A stretch of 34,550 nt of DNA from Peptostreptococcus anaerobius VPI 4330 = DSM 2949 (lineage in GTDB: Bacteria; Bacillota; Clostridia; Peptostreptococcales; Peptostreptococcaceae). The notes beneath the pieces are model-generated. The model did no database searches and was not told the DNA's origin. It saw only the letters and a list, made by a program, of their open reading frames with translations. Each line of letters starts with the position of its first letter. Positions within the stretch are counted from its first letter, which is position 1. The translations under genes and the position numbers were made by a program. The stretch lies in contig NZ_KB906626.1 in NCBI RefSeq assembly GCF_000381525.1, positions 1 through 34,550 on the forward strand, written 5' to 3'. Below, one piece after another: positions 18,800 to 30,263 of this stretch.

Positions 18800-19300
18800 A
18801 TGCAGTTCAAACCGTTAGTAAGTTTGAGCTATGAGTTTTTCTTCACGATAGCCAATACTATCATCCTATTTTTTGTTCTAAAGCGTCTACTATTCAAGCC
18901 TGTATTAAAGGTTATTGATGATAGGGACCAGGAGATCAAGAAAAAGATTGATGATGGTAACAAGGCACTTGAAGAAGGACTAGAGTTCAAAGAAGAATAC
19001 GAAGAAAAACTTGATCAGATAAAGAATCAAGGTCAAGAAATACTTGAAAAGTCTAAGAAGAGGGCTGATGAGAGAGCTGAAAAGATAATACTTGAAGCTA
19101 GAAATGAAGCATCAGCTATCAAGCAAAAGGCTAGTCTTGACATAGAGAAAGAAAGACAGCAGGCATACGAAGATGTCAAGGGTGATATATCTGAGATTGC
19201 TATTTTGGCAGCATCTAAGGTTATAGAAAAGGATATAGATACCGACAAGCATAAGGAATTAATAGACGAATTTATTAAAGAAGTAGGAGATGTCAGATAA
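18800..19300 (+). CDS. atpF: ATP synthase subunit b
   Basis: A 166-residue peripheral stalk subunit. It has one N-terminal membrane span (about 10-28), then a long charged helix (about 40-140) rich in Glu, Lys and Arg. AGAGGAGG precedes the ATG. Its stop overlaps the atpH start by one base. Confidence 0.95.
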   Translation: MQFKPLVSLSYEFFFTIANTIILFFVLKRLLFKPVLKVIDDRDQEIKKKIDDGNKALEEGLEFKEEYEEKLDQIKNQGQEILEKSKKRADERAEKIILEARNEASAIKQKASLDIEKERQQAYEDVKGDISEIAILAASKVIEKDIDTDKHKELIDEFIKEVGDVR

Positions 19301-19842
19301 TGATAAATCAGGTTGCAAAGAGATATGCCGAGGCCTTATTCGATTTAGCAGACGAGCAGAATATTGTATCTGATATGTACTCTGAAATTGCAGACCTAAA
19401 CAAGGTTATAAAAGAAAATGATAACTTGTATGACGTATTGAGGTCTCCTTTTGTAAAGCCTGAAGAAAAGAAAAATCTTGTTGATGGACTTTTCAAGGGC
19501 AAGGTCTCAGATTACAGTGTAAACTTCTTAAAGGTCTTAATAGACAACCAGAGAGTTACTGAACTAGATGGTGTTGTCATGGCCTATAAGGGTCTTTTCA
19601 ATGAAAAAAACAATGTAGCTGAGGGTACTGTTACTACAGTGGTTGCCTTGGAGCCAGAGAAGATTTCAGAGTTGGAGCAGAAGCTGTCTGCTATTTATAA
19701 TAAGAGTGTAAAATTAGAAAATATAATTGATGAGGACATCCTTGGTGGTGTACTTGTAAGAATAGGTAATGAGGAGATAGATGGTTCAGTCAAGTCTAGA
19801 CTAAGAGACTTGAAAAATAGTCTATCCAACCTAATATCATAG
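19300..19842 (+). CDS. atpH: ATP synthase subunit delta
   Basis: A 180-residue subunit that links the peripheral stalk to the top of F1. The N-terminal six-helix domain starts [17 protein letters not shown], and the C-terminal part ends with the family motif [23 protein letters not shown] (about 147-169). It is translationally coupled to atpF (TAATG). Confidence 0.95.
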   Translation: MINQVAKRYAEALFDLADEQNIVSDMYSEIADLNKVIKENDNLYDVLRSPFVKPEEKKNLVDGLFKGKVSDYSVNFLKVLIDNQRVTELDGVVMAYKGLFNEKNNVAEGTVTTVVALEPEKISELEQKLSAIYNKSVKLENIIDEDILGGVLVRIGNEEIDGSVKSRLRDLKNSLSNLIS

Positions 19843-19858
19843 AAACGGTGGTGAATTC

Positions 19859-21355
19859 ATGAACTTAAAACCAGAAGAAATAAGTTCAATAATTAAAAAC
19901 CAGATAAAAAATTATGAAAATAAGATTAAACTAACTGATACAGGATCTGTCCTAAGTGTTGGAGACGGTATCGCTAGTGTTTATGGTTTAGAGAATGCCA
20001 TGTCAGGTGAACTACTAGAATTTCCTGGAAACATATTCGGTATGGCATTGAACTTAGAAGAAGAGGTTGTCGGAGCCGTAATACTTGGTGATGACACAGA
20101 TATAAAAGAGGGAGACATAGTAAAGAGGACAGGTAGAATAGTAGAAGTACCTGTTGGAGATGCTATGATAGGCCGTGTAGTCAATGCTCTTGGACAGGCT
20201 ATAGACGGCAAGGGAGAAATAGCTGCTGATAAGACAAGACCAGTAGAGGCTCCAGCTCCTGGAATAATGGATAGAAAATCAGTATTTGAACCTTTACAGA
20301 CAGGTATCAAGTCTATAGACTCAATGATACCAATCGGTAGAGGACAGAGAGAGCTAGTAATCGGTGATAGACAGACAGGTAAGACATCTATACTTGTAGA
20401 TACTATCATCAACCAGAAGGACAAGGATGTAATCTGTATCTATGTTGCCATAGGTCAGAAGAGGTCTACAGTTGCCCAGCTAGTTTCTACTCTTGAAGAG
20501 CATGGTGCTATGGACTACACAATAGTAGTATCAGCTACAGCATCAGAATCAGCACCACTACAGTATCTTGCTCCATATGCAGGTGCTGCAATAGGTGAAG
20601 AATTTATGTACAATGGTAAGCACGTCCTAATAGTATATGATGACCTTTCTAAGCAGGCAGTTGCCTACAGAGAGATGTCTCTACTACTTAGGAGACCACC
20701 AGGCCGTGAAGCCTACCCAGGTGACGTATTCTACCTACATTCAAGACTACTAGAAAGAGCAGCCAAGCTATCTGATGAACTAGGTGGTGGATCAATGACA
20801 GCCCTACCAGTTATAGAGACTCAGGCAGGTGACGTTGCTGCATATATACCAACAAATGTTATATCAATCACTGACGGTCAGATATACCTACAGCCAGAGC
20901 TATTCTACTCAGGTATAAGACCAGCGGTTGACCCTGGTATATCAGTATCAAGAGTTGGTGGTTCAGCCCAGATCAAGTCAATGAAGAAGATAGCAGGTAC
21001 TTTAAAGCTTGCTTACTCACAGTATAGAGAACTTGCTGCCTTTGCTCAGTTCGGTTCAGACCTAGACGAGGATACAAAGAGAAGACTTGCTCAGGGTCAG
21101 AGAATTGTTGAGGTCCTAAAGCAGGGAGAACACAAGCCAGTAACAGTAGAACACCAGGTTGTTATTATCTATGCTGTAATCAACAACTTACTTGCTGACA
21201 TAGAATTAGATGAAATAGCAGAATTTGAAGAAGGTCTGTACAGCTTTATAGATGCTACACACCCAGAAATTCTTGAAAAGATCTTAAAGGCAGAAGACTT
21301 CAACGAAGAGCTAAAGAGAATAATTGAAGAATATAAGCTTAAGTTTAGAGCCTAG
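19859..21355 (+). CDS. atpA: ATP synthase subunit alpha
   Basis: A 498-residue non-catalytic nucleotide-binding subunit of F1. The Walker A motif GDRQTGKT is at 169-176. The arginine-finger region ([18 protein letters not shown]) and the C-terminal helical domain are complete. Confidence 0.98.
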   Translation: MNLKPEEISSIIKNQIKNYENKIKLTDTGSVLSVGDGIASVYGLENAMSGELLEFPGNIFGMALNLEEEVVGAVILGDDTDIKEGDIVKRTGRIVEVPVGDAMIGRVVNALGQAIDGKGEIAADKTRPVEAPAPGIMDRKSVFEPLQTGIKSIDSMIPIGRGQRELVIGDRQTGKTSILVDTIINQKDKDVICIYVAIGQKRSTVAQLVSTLEEHGAMDYTIVVSATASESAPLQYLAPYAGAAIGEEFMYNGKHVLIVYDDLSKQAVAYREMSLLLRRPPGREAYPGDVFYLHSRLLERAAKLSDELGGGSMTALPVIETQAGDVAAYIPTNVISITDGQIYLQPELFYSGIRPAVDPGISVSRVGGSAQIKSMKKIAGTLKLAYSQYRELAAFAQFGSDLDEDTKRRLAQGQRIVEVLKQGEHKPVTVEHQVVIIYAVINNLLADIELDEIAEFEEGLYSFIDATHPEILEKILKAEDFNEELKRIIEEYKLKFRA

Positions 21356-21383
21356 GCATAATCCAGAAAAGGGAGGTATGTAG

Positions 21384-23789
<2,406 letters not shown>

Positions 23790-23790
<1 letters not shown>

Positions 23791-24047
23791 TGTTTAAGCT
23801 AAAAGTAGTCACTCCTAACAATATATTTTTTGAAGAAGAAGCAGAAATGCTGATTGTCAGAACTACAGTTGGAGATAGGGCTGTCCTAAATGGGCATGTA
23901 CCTATAGTTGCTGGAGTCAAGTCAGGCAAGCTAAGAATAAAACAAGGTGGACAATTTAGAGAGGGCGAGATTGGGAATGGTTTCTTGACAGTGGATTCAG
24001 AAACTAACACAGTCTTGATTACAGAGAGGGCATCTTGGAAAAAATAG
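23790..24047 (+). CDS. atpC: ATP synthase subunit epsilon lacking the C-terminal helical domain
   Basis: An 85-residue protein consisting only of the N-terminal beta-sandwich that attaches to gamma and the c ring. It includes the conserved GDRAVLNGHVPIVAGVKSG and GFLTVDSETNTVLITERA. Usual epsilon subunits have 130-140 residues, the last 45 or so forming two helices that inhibit ATP hydrolysis. Here the frame stops after RASWKK, and the next gene begins 19 bases later with its own ribosome binding site, so no decayed C-terminal part remains in any frame. Naturally short epsilon subunits are known in a few lineages such as Chlorobium. Confidence 0.93.
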
Positions 24048-24065
24048 CAAATAAAGAGGTATAAT

Positions 24066-24644
24066 ATGAAGATAAGACACCTTATAGCGATTTTATTTTT
24101 TGTAGTCCTAATAGTAGCTGGTTCAATCTATGCTAATAGCAAGGACAGGGCAGAGGGTGTAAAGCTTGAGGATACATATCCTGAAAATGTGTTGGATGCC
24201 TACTACAAGAAATTGAGCACTAGAGATGGTGGTAGTGTAGACGAAGTATTGATGCCGCCGAGTAAGTATAAGACATGGATCCTATATGATAGGTTGAATA
24301 GCAAGAAAGCTAGGCTTACGGGAAAGATGTTTAAAAACCTGAAAGACATGAAGATTAAGTCTATAGAAAAGATCAAAGTTAAGGAAGATCTTGTTGAATT
24401 TCCTAGAAAGAATAACAAGGTAGATGTATTTTCACCAGAGGATACTTGTATATTTAAGGTGAAATACAATATAGAGTACTTTAGGACAGATGATAAGACT
24501 GCTATGTATAGTGAGTTTTACAATAAGACCTATAAGGATACCAAGAGGAACAAGCAAACTGATCAGGTAGAGAAGGTATGGCTTGTCAAGATCGATGACG
24601 GTTCTTGGAAGATTGCAAAGTTTGCACAAAAAAATTCTATATAA
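24066..24644 (+). CDS. Membrane-anchored or secreted protein of unknown function
   Basis: A 192-residue protein with an N-terminal hydrophobic segment (about 5-23) that could be a signal peptide or anchor. There is no lipobox Cys. The rest is a charged alpha/beta domain beginning NVLDAYYKKL and ending VWLVKIDDGSWKIAKFAQ. That end pattern resembles NTF2-like or DUF4829-like extracytoplasmic domains, but I cannot assign a family with certainty. It follows atpC by 18 bases with AGAGG as ribosome binding site, so it is probably the last gene of the atp transcript. Confidence 0.8.
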   Translation: MKIRHLIAILFFVVLIVAGSIYANSKDRAEGVKLEDTYPENVLDAYYKKLSTRDGGSVDEVLMPPSKYKTWILYDRLNSKKARLTGKMFKNLKDMKIKSIEKIKVKEDLVEFPRKNNKVDVFSPEDTCIFKVKYNIEYFRTDDKTAMYSEFYNKTYKDTKRNKQTDQVEKVWLVKIDDGSWKIAKFAQKNSI

Positions 24645-24661
24645 ACCAAAAATAGTGGTGA

Positions 24662-24693
24662 GGTGGCTAGTTACTAGTTACCCACCATTTTTT
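24662..24693 (+). terminator. Terminator at the end of the atp transcript
   Basis: GGTGG and CCACC, with an inner CTAG / CTAG pair, form a hairpin followed by ATTTTTT. Confidence 0.75.
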
Positions 24694-24792
24694 ATGGATA
24701 TGAAAAGTGTAAATGATACTTTCAAGGATTTACTAGAATTTACTTTGCGAATTAACAACAAGAAAAATAATGGCAATAGCTATGCCATTGTA

Positions 24793-24821
24793 TTGTTAAA
24801 AGCAGTCAACTATGTTATAAT
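24793..24821 (+). promoter_or_regulatory. Promoter of the prfA operon
   Basis: TTGTTA (24793-24798), 17 bases, then TATAAT (24816-24821) with a TG one base before it (extended -10). The leader of about 70 bases contains a short hairpin, AGATGGT (24856-24862) / ACCATCT (24871-24877), of unknown purpose. Confidence 0.8.
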
Positions 24822-24900
24822 ATTAAATTGATAATTTGTGTAGAAAATAGAGAAAAGATGGTCGAAAGAAACCATCTCAGTTATAGAAAGGCGGATATAA

Positions 24901-25965
24901 ATGCTTGATAAATTGATGGTACTTGAAGACAAGTACAAGGAACTGAGCGAGAAGGTTGCAGACCCTGAGATAATCAGTGACCAGCCAACATGGCAGAAGC
25001 TGATGAAGGAAAATTCAGAGCTTGAACCAATAGTAATGAAGTACAGAGAATATAGAAAAGTAAATGAAACAATAGCAGAATCAAAGCAGATACTAGAAGA
25101 AGAGAGTGACGAGGACCTAAGAGAGCTAGCAAAGATGGAGCTATCCGAAGCAGAGTCTCAGATAGCAGAGATAGAGGATGAGCTAAAGCTACTTCTTGTA
25201 CCAAAGGACCCTAACGATGAAAAGAACGTAATCGTTGAAATAAGAGGTGGTGCAGGTGGAGACGAGGCTGCCCTATTTGCTGGAGACCTATTTAGAATGT
25301 ACTCTAGGTATGCAGAAAGAAAAGGATGGAAGACTTCTCTAATGTCATCAAATGAAACAGGTGTTGGTGGCTACAAGGAAGTATCATTCCTTATAAAGGG
25401 TAAGGGAGCTTACTCAAGACTAAAGTATGAATCAGGAGTTCATAGAGTCCAGAGAATACCTACTACAGAATCAGGTGGTAGAATACATACATCTACAGCA
25501 ACTGTTGCAGTTCTTCCAGAGGTAGATGACGTTGAAGTACAGATCAACCCAGAAGACCTAAGATTTGACGTATTCAGGGCATCAGGAAATGGTGGCCAGT
25601 GTGTCAATACTACAGACTCAGCTGTTAGACTTACACATATACCTACAGGCGAAGTAGTGTCTTGCCAGGATGAAAAGTCCCAGCTAAAGAACAAGGAAAA
25701 AGCCCTAAAGGTACTTAAGGCTAGACTATACGACAGGGCCCTAGCAGACCAGCAAAAGGAAATATCTGCTGAAAGAAAGAGCCAGGTTGGTACAGGAGAT
25801 AGGTCAGAGAGAATCAGAACATACAACTTCCCACAGGGTAGGGTATCTGATCACAGAATCAACCTTACATTATACAAGCTAGACTCATTTATAGATGGTG
25901 ACATAGACGAAATGATAGATGGATTGATTACTGTAGACCAGGCAGAGAAAATGTCTAGTATATAA
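24901..25965 (+). CDS. prfA: Peptide chain release factor 1
   Basis: A 354-residue class I release factor that reads UAA and UAG. The codon-recognition tripeptide is PTT at 187-189, the RF1-type P-x-T. The GGQ motif at 231-233 in [16 protein letters not shown] triggers peptide release. In many clostridia prmC, which methylates this Gln, precedes prfA; here it does not, so prmC must be elsewhere or absent. AAAGGCGG is the ribosome binding site. sua5 follows after 21 bases. Confidence 0.97.
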   Translation: MLDKLMVLEDKYKELSEKVADPEIISDQPTWQKLMKENSELEPIVMKYREYRKVNETIAESKQILEEESDEDLRELAKMELSEAESQIAEIEDELKLLLVPKDPNDEKNVIVEIRGGAGGDEAALFAGDLFRMYSRYAERKGWKTSLMSSNETGVGGYKEVSFLIKGKGAYSRLKYESGVHRVQRIPTTESGGRIHTSTATVAVLPEVDDVEVQINPEDLRFDVFRASGNGGQCVNTTDSAVRLTHIPTGEVVSCQDEKSQLKNKEKALKVLKARLYDRALADQQKEISAERKSQVGTGDRSERIRTYNFPQGRVSDHRINLTLYKLDSFIDGDIDEMIDGLITVDQAEKMSSI

Positions 25966-25986
25966 GCTGATATTGGGAGGCTCATC

Positions 25987-27036
25987 ATGGTAGAAACAAG
26001 AATAAAGAGAATAGATCCCAAAGATATAGACCAAGATATAATTGAAGAATTTGCCAAGATGCTAGCAGAGGGAAAGACAGTAATATTTCCCACTGAAACA
26101 GTATACGGTCTAGGAGCCAACGCCCTAGATGAAAAGGCAGCACAAAAGATATATGAAGCCAAGGGAAGACCTAGTGACAATCCCTTGTTGGTACACGTTT
26201 GCGATAAAGAAGATGTGTATGACCTAGTTGAATATGTGGATGACAAGGCTAAGATATTGATCGATAAATTTTGGCCGGGTCCCCTAACTATAGTATTCAA
26301 GAAAAAACCTATAATACCAGATAGGACTAGCGGAGGCCTAGACACAGTTGCCATAAGGATGCCATCTGATGAGATAGCAAGAAGGCTCATCAGGTCAGCA
26401 GGAGTGCCTATAGCAGCCCCGTCAGCCAATATATCAGGTAGACCGTCACCTACGAGACCAGACCATATCATAAGGGATATGACAGGGCGTGTGGATGGTA
26501 TTTTGGCAGGAGACCCTTGCACATATGGGGTTGAGTCAACAATAGTAGACCTGTCAGGAGATTATCCAGTAGTCCTAAGACCGGGCTCAGTTACCCTAGA
26601 GATGATAGCAGGAGTACTTGGGGATGCCAGACTAGATCCGTCAATCCTCAATAAGGATGACAATATCAAGGCCAAGGCACCAGGCATGAAATATACCCAC
26701 TACTCACCTAGGGCAGAGGTATATATAGTGGACCTAAAGGGTGATGAATTTGTAGACAAGATTAAAGAACTTGTTGGCAAAAATGCCGATATGGGCAAGA
26801 AGACAGGCCTTATGTGTATGGATGTAGATATGGATAGGTTTGATGGAGTGGATATAGAAATATTCTCACTTGGACAAACAGAAGAGATAGCAGCCAAGAG
26901 ACTATTTGATGGACTAATAGACCTAGATAAGAGGGGAGTAGACGTCATTCACTCAGTTGCTTTTGAAGAAAAAAATGTAGGAGTAGCCATTATGAACAGG
27001 CTCAAGAAGTCTGCAGGCTATAGAATCATAAAATAA
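25987..27036 (+). CDS. sua5: Threonylcarbamoyl-AMP synthase (Sua5 type, two-domain)
   Basis: A 349-residue enzyme that makes threonylcarbamoyl-AMP from threonine, bicarbonate and ATP for the t6A37 modification of ANN-decoding tRNAs. The N-terminal YrdC domain (about 15-205) has KTVIFPTETVYGLGANA and KGRPSDNPLLVH. The linker APGMKYTHYSPRAEVYI and a C-terminal Sua5 domain (about 240-349) mark the long form. The position directly after prfA is conserved in many Bacillota. GGGAGG precedes the ATG. Confidence 0.95.
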   Translation: MVETRIKRIDPKDIDQDIIEEFAKMLAEGKTVIFPTETVYGLGANALDEKAAQKIYEAKGRPSDNPLLVHVCDKEDVYDLVEYVDDKAKILIDKFWPGPLTIVFKKKPIIPDRTSGGLDTVAIRMPSDEIARRLIRSAGVPIAAPSANISGRPSPTRPDHIIRDMTGRVDGILAGDPCTYGVESTIVDLSGDYPVVLRPGSVTLEMIAGVLGDARLDPSILNKDDNIKAKAPGMKYTHYSPRAEVYIVDLKGDEFVDKIKELVGKNADMGKKTGLMCMDVDMDRFDGVDIEIFSLGQTEEIAAKRLFDGLIDLDKRGVDVIHSVAFEEKNVGVAIMNRLKKSAGYRIIK

Positions 27037-27057
27037 ATATTACTTGGAGGTATGCAA

Positions 27058-27504
27058 ATGAAAATAGCATTAGCTTGTGATCATGGCGGAGTAAATTTAA
27101 AAGAAGCCATCAAAAAACACCTTATAGAATTGGGACACGAAGTAGTTGACTTTGGAGTTAACTCATCAGAATCAGTGGACTATCCAGATTATGCCCTAAA
27201 GGCAGCGACATCAGTAGCCAACAAGGAGACTGAATGTGGAATATTGGTTTGTGGAACAGGAATAGGAATAGGAATAGCTGCAAACAAGGTAAGAGGTATT
27301 AGATGTGCAACAGTAGGAGATACATTCTCAGCTAGAATGACAAAGGCCCATAACAATGCCAACATGATAGCACTTGGCGAGAGGGTTACTGGATTAGGCC
27401 TAGGACTAGATATAGTAGATGCATACCTAAATTCAGAATTTGAAGGTGGAAGACACCAGACAAGAATAGATAAGATGATGGATATAGAAAAGAACCATCT
27501 GTAA
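27058..27504 (+). CDS. rpiB: Ribose 5-phosphate isomerase B
   Basis: A 148-residue enzyme of the pentose phosphate route that interconverts ribose 5-phosphate and ribulose 5-phosphate. ALACDHGG at 4-11 and VCGTGIGIGIAANK carry the active-site residues, the latter with the nucleophile-type Cys. I start at the ATG at 27058, 7 bases from GGAGG; the ATG at 27052 is only one base from it. Its product feeds PRPP synthesis, in line with upp next door. Confidence 0.95.
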   Translation: MKIALACDHGGVNLKEAIKKHLIELGHEVVDFGVNSSESVDYPDYALKAATSVANKETECGILVCGTGIGIGIAANKVRGIRCATVGDTFSARMTKAHNNANMIALGERVTGLGLGLDIVDAYLNSEFEGGRHQTRIDKMMDIEKNHL

Positions 27505-27549
27505 GCTATAGTTAATATAAATATATTTATAAAATTTCAGGAGGATAAC

Positions 27550-28179
27550 ATGAACAAAGTAATAATTACAGACCATCCATTAATCCAGCACAAGTTGACA
27601 CTTATGAGAATGGAAGAAACAGGATCAAAGGATTTTAGGGAGCTATTAACAGAAATAACAATGTTGATGGGATACGAAGTGACTAAGGACCTACCACTAG
27701 GTGAAATAGAAATTAAGACTCCTGTACAGAAGACAACAGCTAAGGTTCTTAAGGGTAAGAAGCTAGCTATAGTACCAATCCTAAGAGCAGGAATCGGTAT
27801 GGTAGACGGATTTGTAAACCTAATACCAGCAGCTAAGGTTGGACATATAGGACTATACAGAGACCCAGTTACTTGCGAACCTGTAGAATATTACTGTAAG
27901 TTACCAGAAGATATAGGCGATAGAGAAATATTCCTAGTAGACCCAATGCTAGCAACAGGTGGATCAGCTACAGCAGCAATCCAGTTACTAAAGGAAAAGG
28001 GAGCAAATAATATCAGAATGATAAACCTTGTAGCAGCTCCAGAAGGTATAGAAGCAGTACACGCTGCATACCCAGAAGTGGACATATACGTTGCAGCAGT
28101 AGATGAAAAGCTAGACGACCACAAGTACATAGTACCAGGTCTTGGTGATGCTGGAGACAGATTATTCGGAACTAAATAA
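27550..28179 (+). CDS. upp: Uracil phosphoribosyltransferase
   Basis: A 209-residue salvage enzyme that makes UMP from uracil and PRPP. The PRPP site reads [14 protein letters not shown] and the C-terminal uracil-binding part [17 protein letters not shown] is complete. AGGAGG lies 7 bases before the ATG. It complements the de novo pyr operon in this window. Confidence 0.97.
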   Translation: MNKVIITDHPLIQHKLTLMRMEETGSKDFRELLTEITMLMGYEVTKDLPLGEIEIKTPVQKTTAKVLKGKKLAIVPILRAGIGMVDGFVNLIPAAKVGHIGLYRDPVTCEPVEYYCKLPEDIGDREIFLVDPMLATGGSATAAIQLLKEKGANNIRMINLVAAPEGIEAVHAAYPEVDIYVAAVDEKLDDHKYIVPGLGDAGDRLFGTK

Positions 28180-28188
28180 GTAAGTATT

Positions 28189-28235
28189 ATGCAACAGGAG
28201 ATGGACTTAGATCTATCCTGTTGCATTATTTTATA
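28189..28235 (+). terminator. Terminator after upp
   Basis: ATGCAACAGGA (28189-28199) and TCCTGTTGCAT (28216-28226) form a perfect 11-base stem with a 16-base loop, followed by TATTTTAT. Confidence 0.88.
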
Positions 28236-28249
28236 TAAGGAGGGAAATC

Positions 28250-28348
28250 ATGGAATATATAATTAATGCATGTTCAGGTATAAAAATTGATGTTAAGAAA
28301 GGTCAGTCAATTTTCATAAATATACGTGTAAAACTTGTAAATCATTAA
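28250..28348 (+). CDS. 32-residue ORF, possible N-terminal remnant of a DUF1989-type gene
   Basis: A short ORF with a very good ribosome binding site (AAGGAGGG, 5-6 bases before the ATG). The first 22 residues, including INACSGIKIDVKKGQSI, resemble the start of DUF1989 (urea carboxylase-associated type) proteins. The tail then departs and stops at 28346. The simplest reading is a gene deleted except for its start; a real micropeptide cannot be excluded. The rest of the 28236-28380 interval shows nothing else. Confidence 0.4.
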   Translation: MEYIINACSGIKIDVKKGQSIFINIRVKLVNH

Positions 28349-28377
28349 CAAGTTTGTGCAAAAAAACCTTAAAAATA

Positions 28378-28386
28378 TGGTATAAT
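28378..28386 (+). promoter_or_regulatory. Extended -10 promoter of guaA
   Basis: TGG plus TATAAT. The -35 is weak (TTGTGC at 28354-28359 is too distant). The predicted start near 28393 gives a leader of about 130 bases, long enough for a control RNA. Confidence 0.6.
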
Positions 28387-28438
28387 AATTGTTATGTAAG
28401 ATAAAAACAACGAAAAAAATATCAAAAGAGAAAAAAAT

Positions 28439-28500
28439 AGTTCGTAAGCTTGAAAGGGAAGATTACTATACAAAAGTATGCCACAAGCCAGATTCGAACT
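28439..28500 (+). ncRNA. Candidate structured leader RNA of guaA
   Basis: Three nested helices can be drawn: AGTTCG (28439-28444) / CGAACT (28495-28500); GCTTG (28448-28452) / CAAGC (28484-28488); and TATAC (28467-28471) / GTATG (28476-28480) capped by AAAA. Between helices two and three lies a purine-rich internal loop (AAAGGGAAGATTAC opposite CCA). The guaA ribosome binding site follows 8 bases after the outer helix. It does not match the purine riboswitch core or another class I can recall. It may be an unrecognised sensor of a purine-related ligand, or only a chance fold. Confidence 0.4.
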
Positions 28501-28524
28501 CGCTAAGATAAGAAGGGAGACAAT

Positions 28525-30060
28525 ATGAAACACGAAATAGTTCTTGTAATAGACTTTGGTGGCCAGTACAACCAGCTGATAGCTAGAAGAGTCAGAGAAA
28601 ATAATGTATACTGTGAAATACTTCCATATACATGTGGGATTGAAAAGATAAAGGAAAAGAATCCTAAGGGTATAATATTCACAGGAGGGCCAAACAGTGC
28701 CTACCTTGAAGATTCTCCAAAGATCTCAGAGGAAATATTTGAACTTGGAGTGCCAATCCTAGGTATATGCTACGGAGACCAGCTGATGGCTCACCTATTA
28801 GGCGGAAAAGTTGAAAAGGGTGACAACATGACTAGAGAATATGGTAAGACTATCATAGACTACGGTCAGTCAACAATATTTGAAGGTGTAGATACAAATC
28901 AGGTATGGATGAGTCATACAGACTATATATCTCAGGCTCCAGAAGGTTTTGAAGTAGTTGCAACTACAAAGAACTGCCCAGTAGCAGCTATGCAGAACGT
29001 TGCCAAGAAGCTATACGGAGTACAGTTCCATCCAGAAGTTGAACATTCACTAGATGGAGACAAGATCCTAAAGAACTTCTTATACAATGTGTGTGAAGTA
29101 TCAGGAGACTGGACTACTAGCTCATTTATAGATGATAAGGTAGCAGAAATAAAGGCAATGGTTGGAGACAAGAAGGCCCTTTGTGCCCTATCAGGAGGAG
29201 TAGACTCATCAGTAGCTGCTGCCCTAATGCACAAGGCAATAGGCAAGAACCTTACATGCGTATTCGTTGACCACGGTCTACTAAGAAAGAACGAGGGAGA
29301 CGACGTAGAGAGAATATTTAGAAAAAAATTCGGCATGAACCTTGTAAGAGTAAATGCAGAAGATAGGTTCTTAGGAAAGCTTGCTGGTGTTACTGAACCA
29401 GAAGCAAAGAGAAAAATAATCGGTGAAGAATTCATCAGAGTATTTGAAGAAGAATCTCACAAGCTAGGAAAGATGGACTTTTTAGTACAGGGAACAATCT
29501 ATCCAGACGTTATAGAGAGTGGACTAGGTGATTCAGCAACTATCAAGTCTCACCACAACGTTGGAGGACTACCTGAAGATGTAGACTTCCAGGAAATAAT
29601 AGAACCATTAAGAGAGCTATTCAAGGACGAAGTAAGAAAGATCGGTCTTGAACTTGGTATAGAAGAGAACCTAATATTTAGACACCCATTCCCAGGACCA
29701 GGACTAGGTATCAGGGTAATCGGTGAAGTAACAAAGGAAAAGTGCGATATCCTTAGAGAAGCAGACGCTGTATACATGGACGAGCTAAGAAAGTCCGACC
29801 TATACAAGGAAATATGGCAGGCATTCGCTACACTACCAGACGTTAAGACAGTTGGCGTAATGGGCGATGAGAGAACATATGCTTATCTAGTAGGTATCAG
29901 AGCTGTTGCATCAAGCGACGGTATGACTTCAGACTGGTACAAGATACCTTATGAAGTGCTTGAGAGAATAAGTAACAGGATAATCAATGAAGTTGAAGGA
30001 GTTAACAGGGTTGTTTATGACATCACTAGTAAGCCTCCTGGAACTATCGAATGGGAGTAG
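28525..30060 (+). CDS. guaA: GMP synthase (glutamine-hydrolysing)
   Basis: A 511-residue enzyme that turns XMP into GMP with ATP and glutamine. The N-terminal class I glutaminase domain has GICYGDQ with the nucleophile Cys82 and QFHPEVEH with the catalytic His and Glu. The ATP-pyrophosphatase domain has [11 protein letters not shown], and the C-terminal dimerisation domain ends in the family's [18 protein letters not shown] is the ribosome binding site. It is a single-gene unit with its own leader and terminator. Confidence 0.98.
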   Translation: MKHEIVLVIDFGGQYNQLIARRVRENNVYCEILPYTCGIEKIKEKNPKGIIFTGGPNSAYLEDSPKISEEIFELGVPILGICYGDQLMAHLLGGKVEKGDNMTREYGKTIIDYGQSTIFEGVDTNQVWMSHTDYISQAPEGFEVVATTKNCPVAAMQNVAKKLYGVQFHPEVEHSLDGDKILKNFLYNVCEVSGDWTTSSFIDDKVAEIKAMVGDKKALCALSGGVDSSVAAALMHKAIGKNLTCVFVDHGLLRKNEGDDVERIFRKKFGMNLVRVNAEDRFLGKLAGVTEPEAKRKIIGEEFIRVFEEESHKLGKMDFLVQGTIYPDVIESGLGDSATIKSHHNVGGLPEDVDFQEIIEPLRELFKDEVRKIGLELGIEENLIFRHPFPGPGLGIRVIGEVTKEKCDILREADAVYMDELRKSDLYKEIWQAFATLPDVKTVGVMGDERTYAYLVGIRAVASSDGMTSDWYKIPYEVLERISNRIINEVEGVNRVVYDITSKPPGTIEWE

Positions 30061-30071
30061 TATAATAAATC

Positions 30072-30106
30072 GGTGTACCTCTTGTATCGCAAGGGGTACA
30101 CCTTTT
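30072..30106 (+). terminator. Terminator of guaA
   Basis: GGTGTACCTCTTG (30072-30084) pairs with CAAGGGGTACACC (30090-30102) around a 5-base loop, followed by TTTT. Confidence 0.93.
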
Positions 30107-30263
30107 AAAATTATATCAAGGGAGTTAAAAAGGAGTTGTTTTATTTTAAGGCACTTAGCTTGTCGACAGCTTCAAGATGAATACACCATTTCATATTGGA
30201 CAAAATTCAATAATATGATAATATAGTTTTATAATCACAATATTAAAACAGGAGGATTGATGT

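Noticed and set aside
24583-24831. 82-residue + strand frame after the unknown membrane protein gene
   Set aside because: It overlaps the end of that gene in another frame, crosses the terminator hairpin and the prfA promoter, and has no ribosome binding site.
28475-28510. A TTCGAA-containing segment that on the minus strand resembles a tRNA T-arm (GAGTTCGAATCTGGC)
   Set aside because: The T-stem does not pair fully, and the rest of the tRNA would lie inside the guaA start; no D or anticodon arm is found. The bases are better explained by the leader helices.
29987-30226. 79-residue + strand frame across the end of guaA
   Set aside because: It overlaps guaA in another frame and reads through the guaA terminator; composition is not protein-like.
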